This document shows, in pieces, positions 1 to 7,539 of a DNA stretch of 22,965 nt. The first letter of the stretch is position 1; the number at the start of each line of letters is the position of its first letter. A program made the translations under genes and the position numbers. The notes beneath the pieces were generated by a model, which saw only the letters and a list, made by a program, of their open reading frames with translations, did not search any database and had not been told where the DNA came from. Source of the stretch: Bacteroidales bacterium (GTDB taxonomy: Bacteria > Bacteroidota > Bacteroidia > Bacteroidales > UBA932); the NCBI GenBank assembly GCA_023230265.1, contig JALNXR010000005.1, positions 1 through 22,965 of the forward strand. The letters run 5' to 3'.

Positions 1-873
1 ACACCGCACACAGAACTGCTAATAAGGGAACTTATGCCCCGGTACAGAGTTGCAGTCCTTTCAAGAGGTTACGGAAGAAAATCCAGAGGTTTCAGGATAG
101 TAGGGGAGAATGACAATGTAAAAGATGTGGGAGACGAACCCCTGCAAATGAAAAGAAAATTCAGAGATATCACGGTAGCCGTATCTGCCAGCAGAACCAG
201 GGGAGTTGCCAAACTGTTGACACTTCCCTCAAACGAACGTCCGGGGGTAATTTTACTGGATGATGCATTCCAGCACAGATGGATCTCCCCCTCTCAAAAC
301 ATACTTCTTATCGAATATTCGTCGATTGATAAAAGTGAGGTATTGTTTCCGCTGGGGAGACTCAGAGACCTTCCATCGCAGATAAAAAGAGCGGATATAG
401 TCATTGTAACCAAATGCCCGTTAGAGCTTAATCCGGAGGAGCAATTCCGTTGGGAGCAGAAGCTCAGTTTAATGCCAAACCAAAAACTGTTTTTCTCTGC
501 AATCAGGTATATGGAACCCCAGAGTCTATACCCCGAGGCTGACCGCAGATACATCTATTCCAGATATGCAATAATACTCACAGCGGTAGCAAATCCTACT
601 CTTTTTCACTACCATATCCTCAATAATTATAAAATTGTCAGAAAGATATCTTTCCGGGATCATCACAATTTCAATGCTTTGGATGTGTGCAGGATTAACA
701 GGCTTGCAGTCAAATGGCCTAAAGCTGTGATATTTACAACAGAAAAAGATGCGCAGAGGATAGTGCAGAACAGAAGAATCTCCATGCAGGTAAAAGAACG
801 GTTATTTTTTATTCCAATTGAAGCTGAAATAATTAATGAAGCTTCATCATTTATCCAGGCAATCTCAAAATAG
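1..873 (+). CDS. lpxK: Tetraacyldisaccharide 4'-kinase LpxK, 5' end off the window
   Basis: LpxK phosphorylates the 4' position of the lipid A disaccharide at the inner face of the cytoplasmic membrane, a late step of lipid A synthesis. The frame is open from base 1. The first codons read TPHTELLIREL, which in this family directly follows the P-loop (GGTGKTPH), so roughly the first 50-60 residues, including the P-loop, lie outside the window. Visible family motifs are VAVLSRGYGRKSRGF and the LLDDAFQHR block. About 290 residues are present, against roughly 340-350 for the usual full protein. The ATG at 34 is internal and not the start. A hairpin terminator follows 18 bases after the stop, so this is probably the last gene of its transcript. 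The assignment is secure; the missing N-terminus cannot be examined. Confidence 0.95.
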   Translation, partial: TPHTELLIRELMPRYRVAVLSRGYGRKSRGFRIVGENDNVKDVGDEPLQMKRKFRDITVAVSASRTRGVAKLLTLPSNERPGVILLDDAFQHRWISPSQNILLIEYSSIDKSEVLFPLGRLRDLPSQIKRADIVIVTKCPLELNPEEQFRWEQKLSLMPNQKLFFSAIRYMEPQSLYPEADRRYIYSRYAIILTAVANPTLFHYHILNNYKIVRKISFRDHHNFNALDVCRINRLAVKWPKAVIFTTEKDAQRIVQNRRISMQVKERLFFIPIEAEIINEASSFIQAISK

Positions 874-890
874 AAAAAATAAAGCTTTTT

Positions 891-930
891 GAGGGATTGA
901 TTTCACACACCCGGATTCAATCCCTTTTTT
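891..930 (+). terminator. Rho-independent terminator after lpxK
   Basis: GGGATTGA at 893-900 pairs perfectly with TCAATCCC at 917-924, with an extra A-T pair at the base. A run of six T follows at 925-930. It lies just after the lpxK stop and before the promoter of the next gene. Confidence 0.85.
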
Positions 931-953
931 CATGTTCACTTGCGACTTTTTAT

Positions 954-961
954 TACCTTTG
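954..961 (+). promoter_or_regulatory. Bacteroidetes -7 promoter motif before the aminopeptidase gene
   Basis: TACCTTTG matches the TAnnTTTG consensus and lies 47 bases ahead of the ATG at 1009, just after the lpxK terminator. I see no clear TTTG -33 box at the usual 19-21 base distance, so the call rests on the -7 motif and its location. Confidence 0.55.
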
Positions 962-1008
962 TTTAGTTATAGAAGTTACTGATATAAATTATTAAATAAC
1001 AAACAATT

Positions 1009-2395
1009 ATGTTTAACAGGGATGTATATGTAAACCGCAGGAACACTCTTAAATCTTCGGTAAAATCAGGAATATTACTCTTTTTGGGAAATTCTGAGGT
1101 TGGATTTAATTATCCATCAAATGGTTATAAATTCAGACAGGATTCAAACTTTCTCTATTTCTTTGGACTGGACGAACCTGATCTGGCAGCTGCGATAGAT
1201 GTAGAGAGCGGAGAGGAGATAGTTTTCGGCAACGATGTGGATATTGACGACATAATTTGGATGGGGCCACAGCCGGCCATGAAGGATAAAGCTGCAAAAG
1301 TTGGAATTGAAAAGGTTTATCAGCGGGACAAACTTACAGAGTATATCGGCAAAGCTGTTAAAGGGGGCAGGAAAATACACTATCTTCCTCCCTACAGGGA
1401 TAGTAACCGAATTATTTTAAACCAGATGCTGGGTATACCTTTTGACGGTCTCAAATCAGGTGCTTCTGCAGAATTTATACAGGGAGTTGTTGCCCTCAGG
1501 GAGATAAAGAGCCGCGAGGAACTGGCGGAGATGGACGATGCGGCCAATATCGGCTATGCTATGCACTACACTGCTATGAAGATGATCCGGACCGGAATGG
1601 TGGAGCAGGAGCTGGTGGGTGTAATGGAGGGAATAGCCCAGTCGCAGGGCCATATGTCATCCTTCCCGATAATATTGTCACAGAACGGGGAAACTCTTCA
1701 CAATCACTCACATCATCAGATTATTACAGACGGAAGATTGCTGGTTATTGATGCAGGTGCCGAGAACAATGCCCACTATGCATCTGACTTTAAGAACTCT
1801 TCCATGTGGAGGAAAATTTACAACCCGTCAGAGTGAAATATATACAATCGTATCCCAGGCAAACAACCTTGCAATCAGCCTGGTTAAGCCCGGTGTCTCC
1901 TATCGCACCGTCCACCTTGCAGCCATAAGGCTTATTACACAGGGGCTCAAAAACCTCGGACTGATGAAGGGTGATATAGATGAGGCCGTGGCAGCCGGAG
2001 CCACTGCACTGTTTATGCCTCACGGCCTTGGCCACCAGCTGGGTATGGATGTGCACGACATGGAAGATCTGGGTGAGAATTTTGTCGGTTACGATAATGA
2101 GATTACCCGTGCAAAGCAGTTTGGTCTTGCCTCTTTGAGGATGGGCAAAGTGTTAAAGCCAGGCCATGTAATCACCGTTGAGCCCGGCTGCTACTTTATT
2201 CCGGCACTGATTGACAAATGGAAGAGAGAGGGGACAAACACCTCATTTATTAATTTTGACAAACTGCAGGATTATTACAACTTTGGCGGCATAAGGCTGG
2301 AAGACGATGTGGCAGTGACTCAAACCGGATGCCGTCTTCTGGGATCAGAGCGGTTGCCGATCACTGTGGAGGATGTTCAGAGGGAGATGAAGTGA
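1009..2395 (+). pseudogene. pepP: Xaa-Pro aminopeptidase (M24B, PepP-like), broken by a frameshift
   Basis: The family removes N-terminal residues preceding proline, using two metal ions in a pita-bread fold. The first 261 codons (frame 1) carry the N-terminal creatinase-like domain and the start of the catalytic domain, including the metal-binding VIDAGAE and YASDF blocks. The rest, in frame 2, carries HGLGHQLGMDVHD, VEPGCYF and GGIRLEDD, which supply the remaining His and Glu ligands. The break is at about 1792. The family has SDFTRT here; the DNA reads GAC TTT A AGA ACT, so the Thr codon has lost two bases. Read through unchanged, the first frame ends at 1836 without the last three metal ligands. 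Restoring two bases gives about 462 residues, a normal length. Everything else in the gene looks well preserved, so this is either a recent mutation or an assembly error. Confidence 0.9.
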
Positions 2396-2443
2396 TTGGG
2401 AGATGGAGTAATAATCTGCTCTGTAAGCCGACAAGGGAAGAAA

Positions 2444-3109
2444 TCATCTTTTTGTAAGAGTTGAAATCAGTTTTACCTCTTCTGCAAACTGGTAAAGTTC
2501 TGAGATTATCATTGCTGTTGCACCCCAGATTACATAATCTTCATGTGTATACGCGGGAACCTGAGGGTATATATCGATGTCAGATGAATTATTACCAACA
2601 CTGATATCCACCTTTTTCGAGAGGGCCGGGTCCATTGATGCAAGGGGGATTATACTATATCCGCATACCTCTCTGGGATCAGGGGTAAACCGGATCTTCT
2701 TTTTAGCTACACTAAGCACAGGGTAGATTACAAAATTGCTGGGAGGCACATATAGCGGTGTCATAAGTCCCAGGATGTTAACATCTGCCTCTCTTATTCC
2801 AAGCTCTTCCCCGGCCTCTCTGCAGGCAGTTTCTATCAGATCCTTATCGCAGGGTTCATATTTTCCTCCCGGAAAGGAGATCTGCCCGGAGTGAACTCCG
2901 TTGTAGCTGTTCCTGCGGATGACCACTAACGAGGAGTGCAGAAGGGAATCGGAATGACACTTTTCAGCTGAAGGTATAAGAACTATCAGCACAGCGGAGG
3001 CCACTGCACCGGCGGGGATGAGGTCCATCTCTTTGATATCCCTCACTCTGTGCAACGGAGCCATTCTCAGATGGGCATCCTTTCCCGGAAGATCTGGCAG
3101 ATATCTCAT
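2444..3109 (-). CDS. Nudix hydrolase, CoA pyrophosphatase-like (NudL type)
   Basis: 221 residues. The NudL/UPF0035 block HSGQISFPGG is at residues 73-82, and the Nudix metal-binding core REAGEELG is at 97-104. Members of this subgroup hydrolyse coenzyme A or its derivatives to 3',5'-ADP and a phosphopantetheine; the exact substrate here is inferred from the subgroup motif. No signal peptide is obvious, so it is probably cytoplasmic. It is the last gene of a three-gene minus-strand run, 30 bases after the oligopeptidase stop, and its 3' end converges on the aminopeptidase gene with 48 bases between. No strong terminator is visible in that gap. Confidence 0.88.
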   Translation of the reverse strand: MRYLPDLPGKDAHLRMAPLHRVRDIKEMDLIPAGAVASAVLIVLIPSAEKCHSDSLLHSSLVVIRRNSYNGVHSGQISFPGGKYEPCDKDLIETACREAGEELGIREADVNILGLMTPLYVPPSNFVIYPVLSVAKKKIRFTPDPREVCGYSIIPLASMDPALSKKVDISVGNNSSDIDIYPQVPAYTHEDYVIWGATAMIISELYQFAEEVKLISTLTKR

Positions 3110-3139
3110 TGTAAATTATATATGGAATAAACAGAGAGG

Positions 3140-5272
3140 TTATTTGTCCAGGGAAAGAGTTTTTAACAGGAATGCCCACTGAAAAGCTATCTCCTTTATA
3201 CTGTCATAACGGCCGGTTGCACCGCCATGTCCGCTATCCATATTTACATAAAGCAGAAGAATATTATCATCAGTCTTGTTTGCCCTGAGTTTTGCCACCC
3301 ATTTGGCAGGTTCATGAAACAGCACCTGTGAATCGTTGATTCCTCCGGTGGCAAGTATGTGGGGATAGTTCTGCGGCTTAACGTTGTCATATGGAGAGTA
3401 TGAAAGCATATAGCGGTAATACTCCTGATCCGCAGGATTGCCCCACTCCTCATACTCCTGGGTTGTCAGGGGGAGGGAGCTGTCAAACATTGTTGTCATC
3501 AAATCGACAAAAGGTACCTCAGCCACAATTGCATTAAACAGATCGGGTCTCATATTGGCCACAGCACCCACAAGCAGACCTCCTGCACTCCCTCCGGTGG
3601 CATTGAGCTTTCCGGGAGAGGTGTAACCTTCACTGATGAGCTTTTCTGCACAGGCTATAAAGTCGGTAAATGTGTTAATCTTCTTTTTGAGCTTACCATC
3701 TTCATACCACTGTTCACCCATCTCGCTCCCTCCCCTCACCTGTGCAATGGCATAGACAAAACCCCTGTCAATCAATGAATAGACAGAAGGATTAAAGTCC
3801 GGTTCAAAACTTGATCCGTAACTCCCGTATCCATCCAGCAGAGTAGGATTTTTACCGCTCATTTTCAATCCCTTTTTATAAACAATTGCCATGGGAACCA
3901 GTGTCTGATCCTCTGCAGTGGCCCATATCCTCTCAACGGTATAATCATCAGGATTGAATCCGGAGGGTATCTCCTGTTCCTTAAGTTTAACACTCTCTCC
4001 TTTGCCGGTATCATAATCGTATATGGTGTAAGGACGGTTCAGAGAAGTATAAGTGTATCTGAATGTTGTCACATCATATTCGGGATTGCCGGCAAGGGAT
4101 ACAGTGTAGACAGGTTCCGGGAAAAACAGTTGTCTTACACAGTTGTCAGTCAAAGATATTGTCTGAATTTCTGTTAATCCGTTTTTTCTCAGCTCTGCAG
4201 CAATAAAGTTTTTATGAACATCCAGAGACTCTATCCTCACTTTGGGGTCGTGGGGAATGATCACTTTCCAGGTATTCATGTCGCGATATGTGTCAAGAGG
4301 AGCGCGGAAGAGCACTCCGTTGAGATTCTGTCTGTCCTTGTACCTGATAAAAAAGCACTCTTTGTGGTGCATCACAGTATATTCCACATCCTGTTTCCTT
4401 GGAATAAAAACTTCAAACTTCCCGAAAGGTTCATCTGCTTTTAGAAGAGAAAACTCAGAGGTGGTTGTGCTGTAGCTGCCAATCATAATGTAATCATCGG
4501 TTTTGCTTTTAGCAACACTTATATTAAAGGATGGATCTTTCTCCTCCCATATCAGTTCATGTTTGCCGGCTCCCAGGTTAAACCGGTAAACCTTACAGGG
4601 TCTCAGGGTTTCATCGGTAACTGTGTAAAAAATTGTTTTATTGTCATTGGCCCAGACTACCGATGTGACACCTCCGGTAGAAAAAGAAAGGTCTGTGCCT
4701 GTGGTGAGGTCCCGTATCTTTAAAATAAAGTCCGCAAAGGATCCCGTTTCATTATAGATGTACGCAGCGAGGCGGTTATCAGGACTGATGTCAGCACCTT
4801 CATACATCATTGTTTTTTTACCTTCTGCCATCTTATTCACATCAAAGGTCACCTCCTCCGGAGCCTCCAATGAGCCCTTTTTTCTGCAATATATACGATA
4901 CTGTTTATCCTTTTCCGTCCTGGAGTAGTAGTAATAGCCGTTCATAAAAACCGGGTAACTCACATCCTCCTCCTTGATTCTCCCTTTTATTTCATTGAAT
5001 ATCTTTTCCTGCAACTCTCTGGCAGAGGTCATGACTCTGTCTGTATAGGCGTTTTCTGTGTTAAGGTATTCAATGACCTTTGGATTGTTTTTATCCTTAA
5101 GCCAATAATAGTTGTCTGTTCTTTTATTGCCGGATTCATTAAATACAACTGGTATTATCTCAGCGGCAGGGGGGGCGGGATAGTTGCTCTGTTTCAATGC
5201 TTCACTCTTTTGTTTGCAGGAGAGCATCATTAAAGATGCACACAACGGCAAGATTAAATATTTTGTTTTCAT
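3140..5272 (-). CDS. ptrB: Exported oligopeptidase B-like serine peptidase (S9A), lipoprotein
   Basis: 710 residues. The N-terminus has a lipoprotein signal peptide ending in MLSC, with the lipidated Cys at 19, so the enzyme is expected on a membrane facing the periplasm. The N-terminal part (about 60-420) matches the seven-bladed propeller that limits access to short peptides; the C-terminal part is an alpha/beta hydrolase. The catalytic triad is visible: Ser562 in GGSAGG, Asp647 in GINDSQV and His682 in DSGHGG. The blocks DGYGSYGSSFEPDF, QVRGGSEMGEQWYEDGK and EYEEWGNP are characteristic of oligopeptidase B, which cleaves after basic residues; that specificity is inferred from similarity. 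The start codon overlaps the stop of the upstream transporter gene (ATGA), which indicates translational coupling. The gene is intact. Confidence 0.93.
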   Translation of the reverse strand: MKTKYLILPLCASLMMLSCKQKSEALKQSNYPAPPAAEIIPVVFNESGNKRTDNYYWLKDKNNPKVIEYLNTENAYTDRVMTSARELQEKIFNEIKGRIKEEDVSYPVFMNGYYYYSRTEKDKQYRIYCRKKGSLEAPEEVTFDVNKMAEGKKTMMYEGADISPDNRLAAYIYNETGSFADFILKIRDLTTGTDLSFSTGGVTSVVWANDNKTIFYTVTDETLRPCKVYRFNLGAGKHELIWEEKDPSFNISVAKSKTDDYIMIGSYSTTTSEFSLLKADEPFGKFEVFIPRKQDVEYTVMHHKECFFIRYKDRQNLNGVLFRAPLDTYRDMNTWKVIIPHDPKVRIESLDVHKNFIAAELRKNGLTEIQTISLTDNCVRQLFFPEPVYTVSLAGNPEYDVTTFRYTYTSLNRPYTIYDYDTGKGESVKLKEQEIPSGFNPDDYTVERIWATAEDQTLVPMAIVYKKGLKMSGKNPTLLDGYGSYGSSFEPDFNPSVYSLIDRGFVYAIAQVRGGSEMGEQWYEDGKLKKKINTFTDFIACAEKLISEGYTSPGKLNATGGSAGGLLVGAVANMRPDLFNAIVAEVPFVDLMTTMFDSSLPLTTQEYEEWGNPADQEYYRYMLSYSPYDNVKPQNYPHILATGGINDSQVLFHEPAKWVAKLRANKTDDNILLLYVNMDSGHGGATGRYDSIKEIAFQWAFLLKTLSLDK

Positions 5273-6216
5273 AGTATCTGATTTGAATCTGCCTTATCAT
5301 GAAATATCTCCTCTTTTCTGAATTTAAAATAAACCTGTGTGGAGTTAATAATATTCTGCCAGATACTGTAGGCAGCAAGCCCGACAGAAGTCATAGGATC
5401 AAGGTAGGTGAAGGACATCCACATTGCCAGTGCAATATTCTTCTGGCCAAGACCTTGAGTAGCTGCAACAGGCTCATTGTGAAGGGTTCCGATAATATGT
5501 CCGGCTGCAAACTGCGCAAGGCAGATAACCAGTGATACAAGGGCCAGGGTTACCCCGGCCATAATCACTCCTTTTGGTTGGGAAATCACATAAGCCGTCG
5601 ATTTACCTATCACCAGGAGCAGGGCCAGGCTCCATAGCCAGAAGGATAGCTCCTGATTGGATTTTAAAAAATTATGCACTTTTGGTGAAGTCCTCCTGAT
5701 TATTAGAATTATAAACAGGGGAAGCAATATCAAGGGAAGTATCTGAGAGGCAATTTTGAGCGAAGTCTCAAAAAAGGGGAGATCACTATCTCCTCCGGCA
5801 AAAGGGAGTAGAAATGGAGCCAGCAGTGCAGTAAGCATATACGAAAAGAGAGTGAATGAGACCAGTGAATTGATTTTACTTCCAAGCATGGAGACAATCA
5901 CAGGGGCAGAAATTGCCACAGGACAGAAGAGGCATATGAAGATCTGCTGTGCAAGCAGGAAATCCCGGTTCATAAGGGAAAGAAAGAGTAACAGTGAACC
6001 AGCGAACTGAACAGCCAACATAATAATTATCATCCGGGAAAGCCTTATTGTTGAAAAGGAGATCCTGCTATAAGAAATCAGGAGCATAATCCCGATAAGA
6101 CAGGGAATCGATTTGTTGGCTGCCAATATAAAGTCCGGGATCAGGTATCCGGCAACAATCCCTGCAACCATAGCCACAGGCATGACGGAACTTTTAATTT
6201 TATTTGACAAAACCAT
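5269..6216 (-). CDS. BASS-family (bile acid:sodium symporter-like) membrane transporter
   Basis: 315 residues, very hydrophobic, with about nine or ten predicted membrane-spanning stretches. The C-terminal block GLGQKNIALAMWM, followed by TYLDPMTSVGLAAYSIWQN, resembles the late helices of the bile acid:sodium symporter (BASS) superfamily, whose members carry organic anions with sodium. The substrate cannot be inferred. It is the first gene of the operon with the oligopeptidase, overlapping it by four bases. A TACCTTTG promoter motif ends only four bases before its ATG, implying a leaderless or nearly leaderless mRNA; the in-frame ATG codons at residues 12 and 16 are alternative starts. Family assignment is moderately sure. 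Confidence 0.75.
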   Translation of the reverse strand: MVLSNKIKSSVMPVAMVAGIVAGYLIPDFILAANKSIPCLIGIMLLISYSRISFSTIRLSRMIIIMLAVQFAGSLLLFLSLMNRDFLLAQQIFICLFCPVAISAPVIVSMLGSKINSLVSFTLFSYMLTALLAPFLLPFAGGDSDLPFFETSLKIASQILPLILLPLFIILIIRRTSPKVHNFLKSNQELSFWLWSLALLLVIGKSTAYVISQPKGVIMAGVTLALVSLVICLAQFAAGHIIGTLHNEPVAATQGLGQKNIALAMWMSFTYLDPMTSVGLAAYSIWQNIINSTQVYFKFRKEEIFHDKADSNQIL

Positions 6217-6220
6217 ACTA

Positions 6221-6228
6221 CAAAGGTA
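6221..6228 (-). promoter_or_regulatory. -7 promoter motif directly before the BASS transporter gene
   Basis: On the minus strand 6228-6221 reads TACCTTTG, an exact TAnnTTTG match. It ends four bases before the ATG at 6216, so transcription would begin at or next to the start codon. It would drive the transporter, oligopeptidase and Nudix operon. Confidence 0.65.
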
Positions 6229-6297
6229 AATAATTAACTATATTAGTAGTATATTTACTTGAGCCTGAAATATTATCAACACCTAAAAATCAAAGCC

Positions 6298-7086
6298 ATG
6301 AAAAAATTGATACCGCTATTTATTTTTCTACTGGTAACCCTTTCAGGAGAGGGACAGTCAGCGAGCCAATATAATAACAAGGGCATGAATCTCAACAAAC
6401 TCGGAGATTACAAGGCTGCAATCAAAGAGTTTGACAGGGCAATAGAACTGGAATCAGGTTTTGCACCGGCTTACAGTAACCGTGGTACTTCAAAGTGTAA
6501 GCTTGGAGATTATCGCGGAGCAATCACCGACTACAACAGAGCTATCGACATCAGTCAAAACTTTGCTGAGTCATATATCGGAAGAGGTTGGGCAAAATAT
6601 CTCTCAGGTGATTATAACGGATCTCTTACCGATTTTCAGCATGCACAGGGGCTCAATCCTCAAAACGATGAACCTTATAATTGTTCCGGGATGGCCAGGC
6701 ATATGATGGGAGATGATCGTGGTGCGATTGTAGATTATACAACTGCAATACGCATTAACCCAAAATATTCCGATCCCTATCTTTACAGAGGGATAGCAAA
6801 ATATTCTTTACAGGATTACAAAGGGGCTATTTCTGACTTCAATCAGGCTATCAAATCAGGTAAAAAGGAGAAAGTTTTGTTGGAAAAAGCAGCTGTGAAC
6901 AGAGGAATGAAAAACAAAAAAGGGGTGGTTGCCAAACCAAGGTTTTTCACAAAGAGCAATTTTGAAATGAGTGAGTTTATCGGTAAAGCCTATTTTTACA
7001 GAGGTAAAACCAAATTCGAGATGAACAAACAGAAAAGTGCTTACAAAGATTGGGATAAGGCTGCCGAATACGGGTACAAAGAGTAA
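6298..7086 (+). CDS. Exported tetratricopeptide repeat (TPR) protein
   Basis: 262 residues from the ATG at 6298. That start is preferred over the upstream in-frame TTG at 6259 because MKKLIPLFIFLLVTLSGEGQS is a clear signal peptide directly after it. About five TPR units follow, recognisable by repeats such as KLGDYKAAIKEFDRAIEL, KLGDYRGAITDYNRAI and LQDYKGAISDFNQAIKSG. A more basic region comes next, then a last TPR-like segment (FIGKAYFYRGKTKFEMNKQKSAYKDWDKAAEYG). TPRs are protein-binding scaffolds; the partner is unknown. It is divergent from the transporter gene and followed after 26 bases by a decayed FISUMP-type gene. TPR genes next to such surface-domain genes are frequent in this phylum, but no function follows from that. 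Confidence 0.85.
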   Translation: MKKLIPLFIFLLVTLSGEGQSASQYNNKGMNLNKLGDYKAAIKEFDRAIELESGFAPAYSNRGTSKCKLGDYRGAITDYNRAIDISQNFAESYIGRGWAKYLSGDYNGSLTDFQHAQGLNPQNDEPYNCSGMARHMMGDDRGAIVDYTTAIRINPKYSDPYLYRGIAKYSLQDYKGAISDFNQAIKSGKKEKVLLEKAAVNRGMKNKKGVVAKPRFFTKSNFEMSEFIGKAYFYRGKTKFEMNKQKSAYKDWDKAAEYGYKE

Positions 7087-7112
7087 ACTCAATCACCAAT
7101 AATAATTCAATT

Positions 7113-7439
7113 ATGAAAAAGTGATTATTTCTGGTGCTGCTAAACATAGGCTCAGTATGCACCCTGATTTCGCAGGAAAAAATGAAAATTATCTCCACCG
7201 CCAGATCCTTAACTGCAGGTAAGAGCACGAGCGGCTTTAATGCTCTTCTTTCCGGCTCAAGAGGTCCAACCGGAAAGTTTTATCAATTAAACAAAGAAGC
7301 CTTTTGGTGGAGTAGTACGGAGGTTCCCTCAACAGGTACAAGGATATGGGGGAGATTCATTAATAACCGTGACACAAAGGTTGAAAGAGGAAGTCTGGAT
7401 AAATCATACGGGTATCATGTCCGTTGCATTAAGGATTAA
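7113..7439 (+). pseudogene. Decayed FISUMP-domain (major paralogous domain) exported protein
   Basis: The C-terminal residues KSTSGFNALLSGSR, EAFWWSSTE and DKSYGYHVRCIKD match the end of the Fibrobacter succinogenes major paralogous domain (TIGR02145), found in secreted proteins of Bacteroidetes and Fibrobacteres. The frame can be traced back to an ATG at 7113, where the signal peptide begins MKK, is interrupted by TGA at 7122-7124, and continues LFLVLLNIGSVCTLISQ. Only about 20 residues separate the signal peptide from the middle of the domain, so the N-terminal half of the domain has also been deleted. A shorter reading could start at GTG 7134, but it would lack a proper signal peptide start. 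Stop codon plus internal loss indicate a relic. Confidence 0.75.
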
Positions 7440-7527
7440 TCGGGGTTAAACAGATACTCCAGAACAGGGAAGAGATTCCTTGCTGCCTTGCAAAGGGGAG
7501 GGTGTTTTCTACCCCGATGCAAATTCC

Positions 7528-7535
7528 TATCTTTG
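7528..7535 (+). promoter_or_regulatory. -7 promoter motif directly before the ABC-F gene
   Basis: TATCTTTG fits TAnnTTTG and ends four bases before the ATG at 7540, the same geometry as before the BASS transporter gene. The predicted transcript would be leaderless or nearly so. No convincing -33 box is visible. Confidence 0.55.
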
Positions 7536-7539
7536 CACA

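Noticed and set aside
1786..1836. Programmed +1 frameshift in the aminopeptidase gene
   Set aside because: Skipping one base would remove the conserved Thr of SDFTRT, and there is no slow or stop codon at the shift site; a two-base deletion explains it better.
6259..6297. Upstream TTG start for the TPR protein
   Set aside because: It would put 13 residues before a clear signal peptide that begins with its own ATG at 6298.
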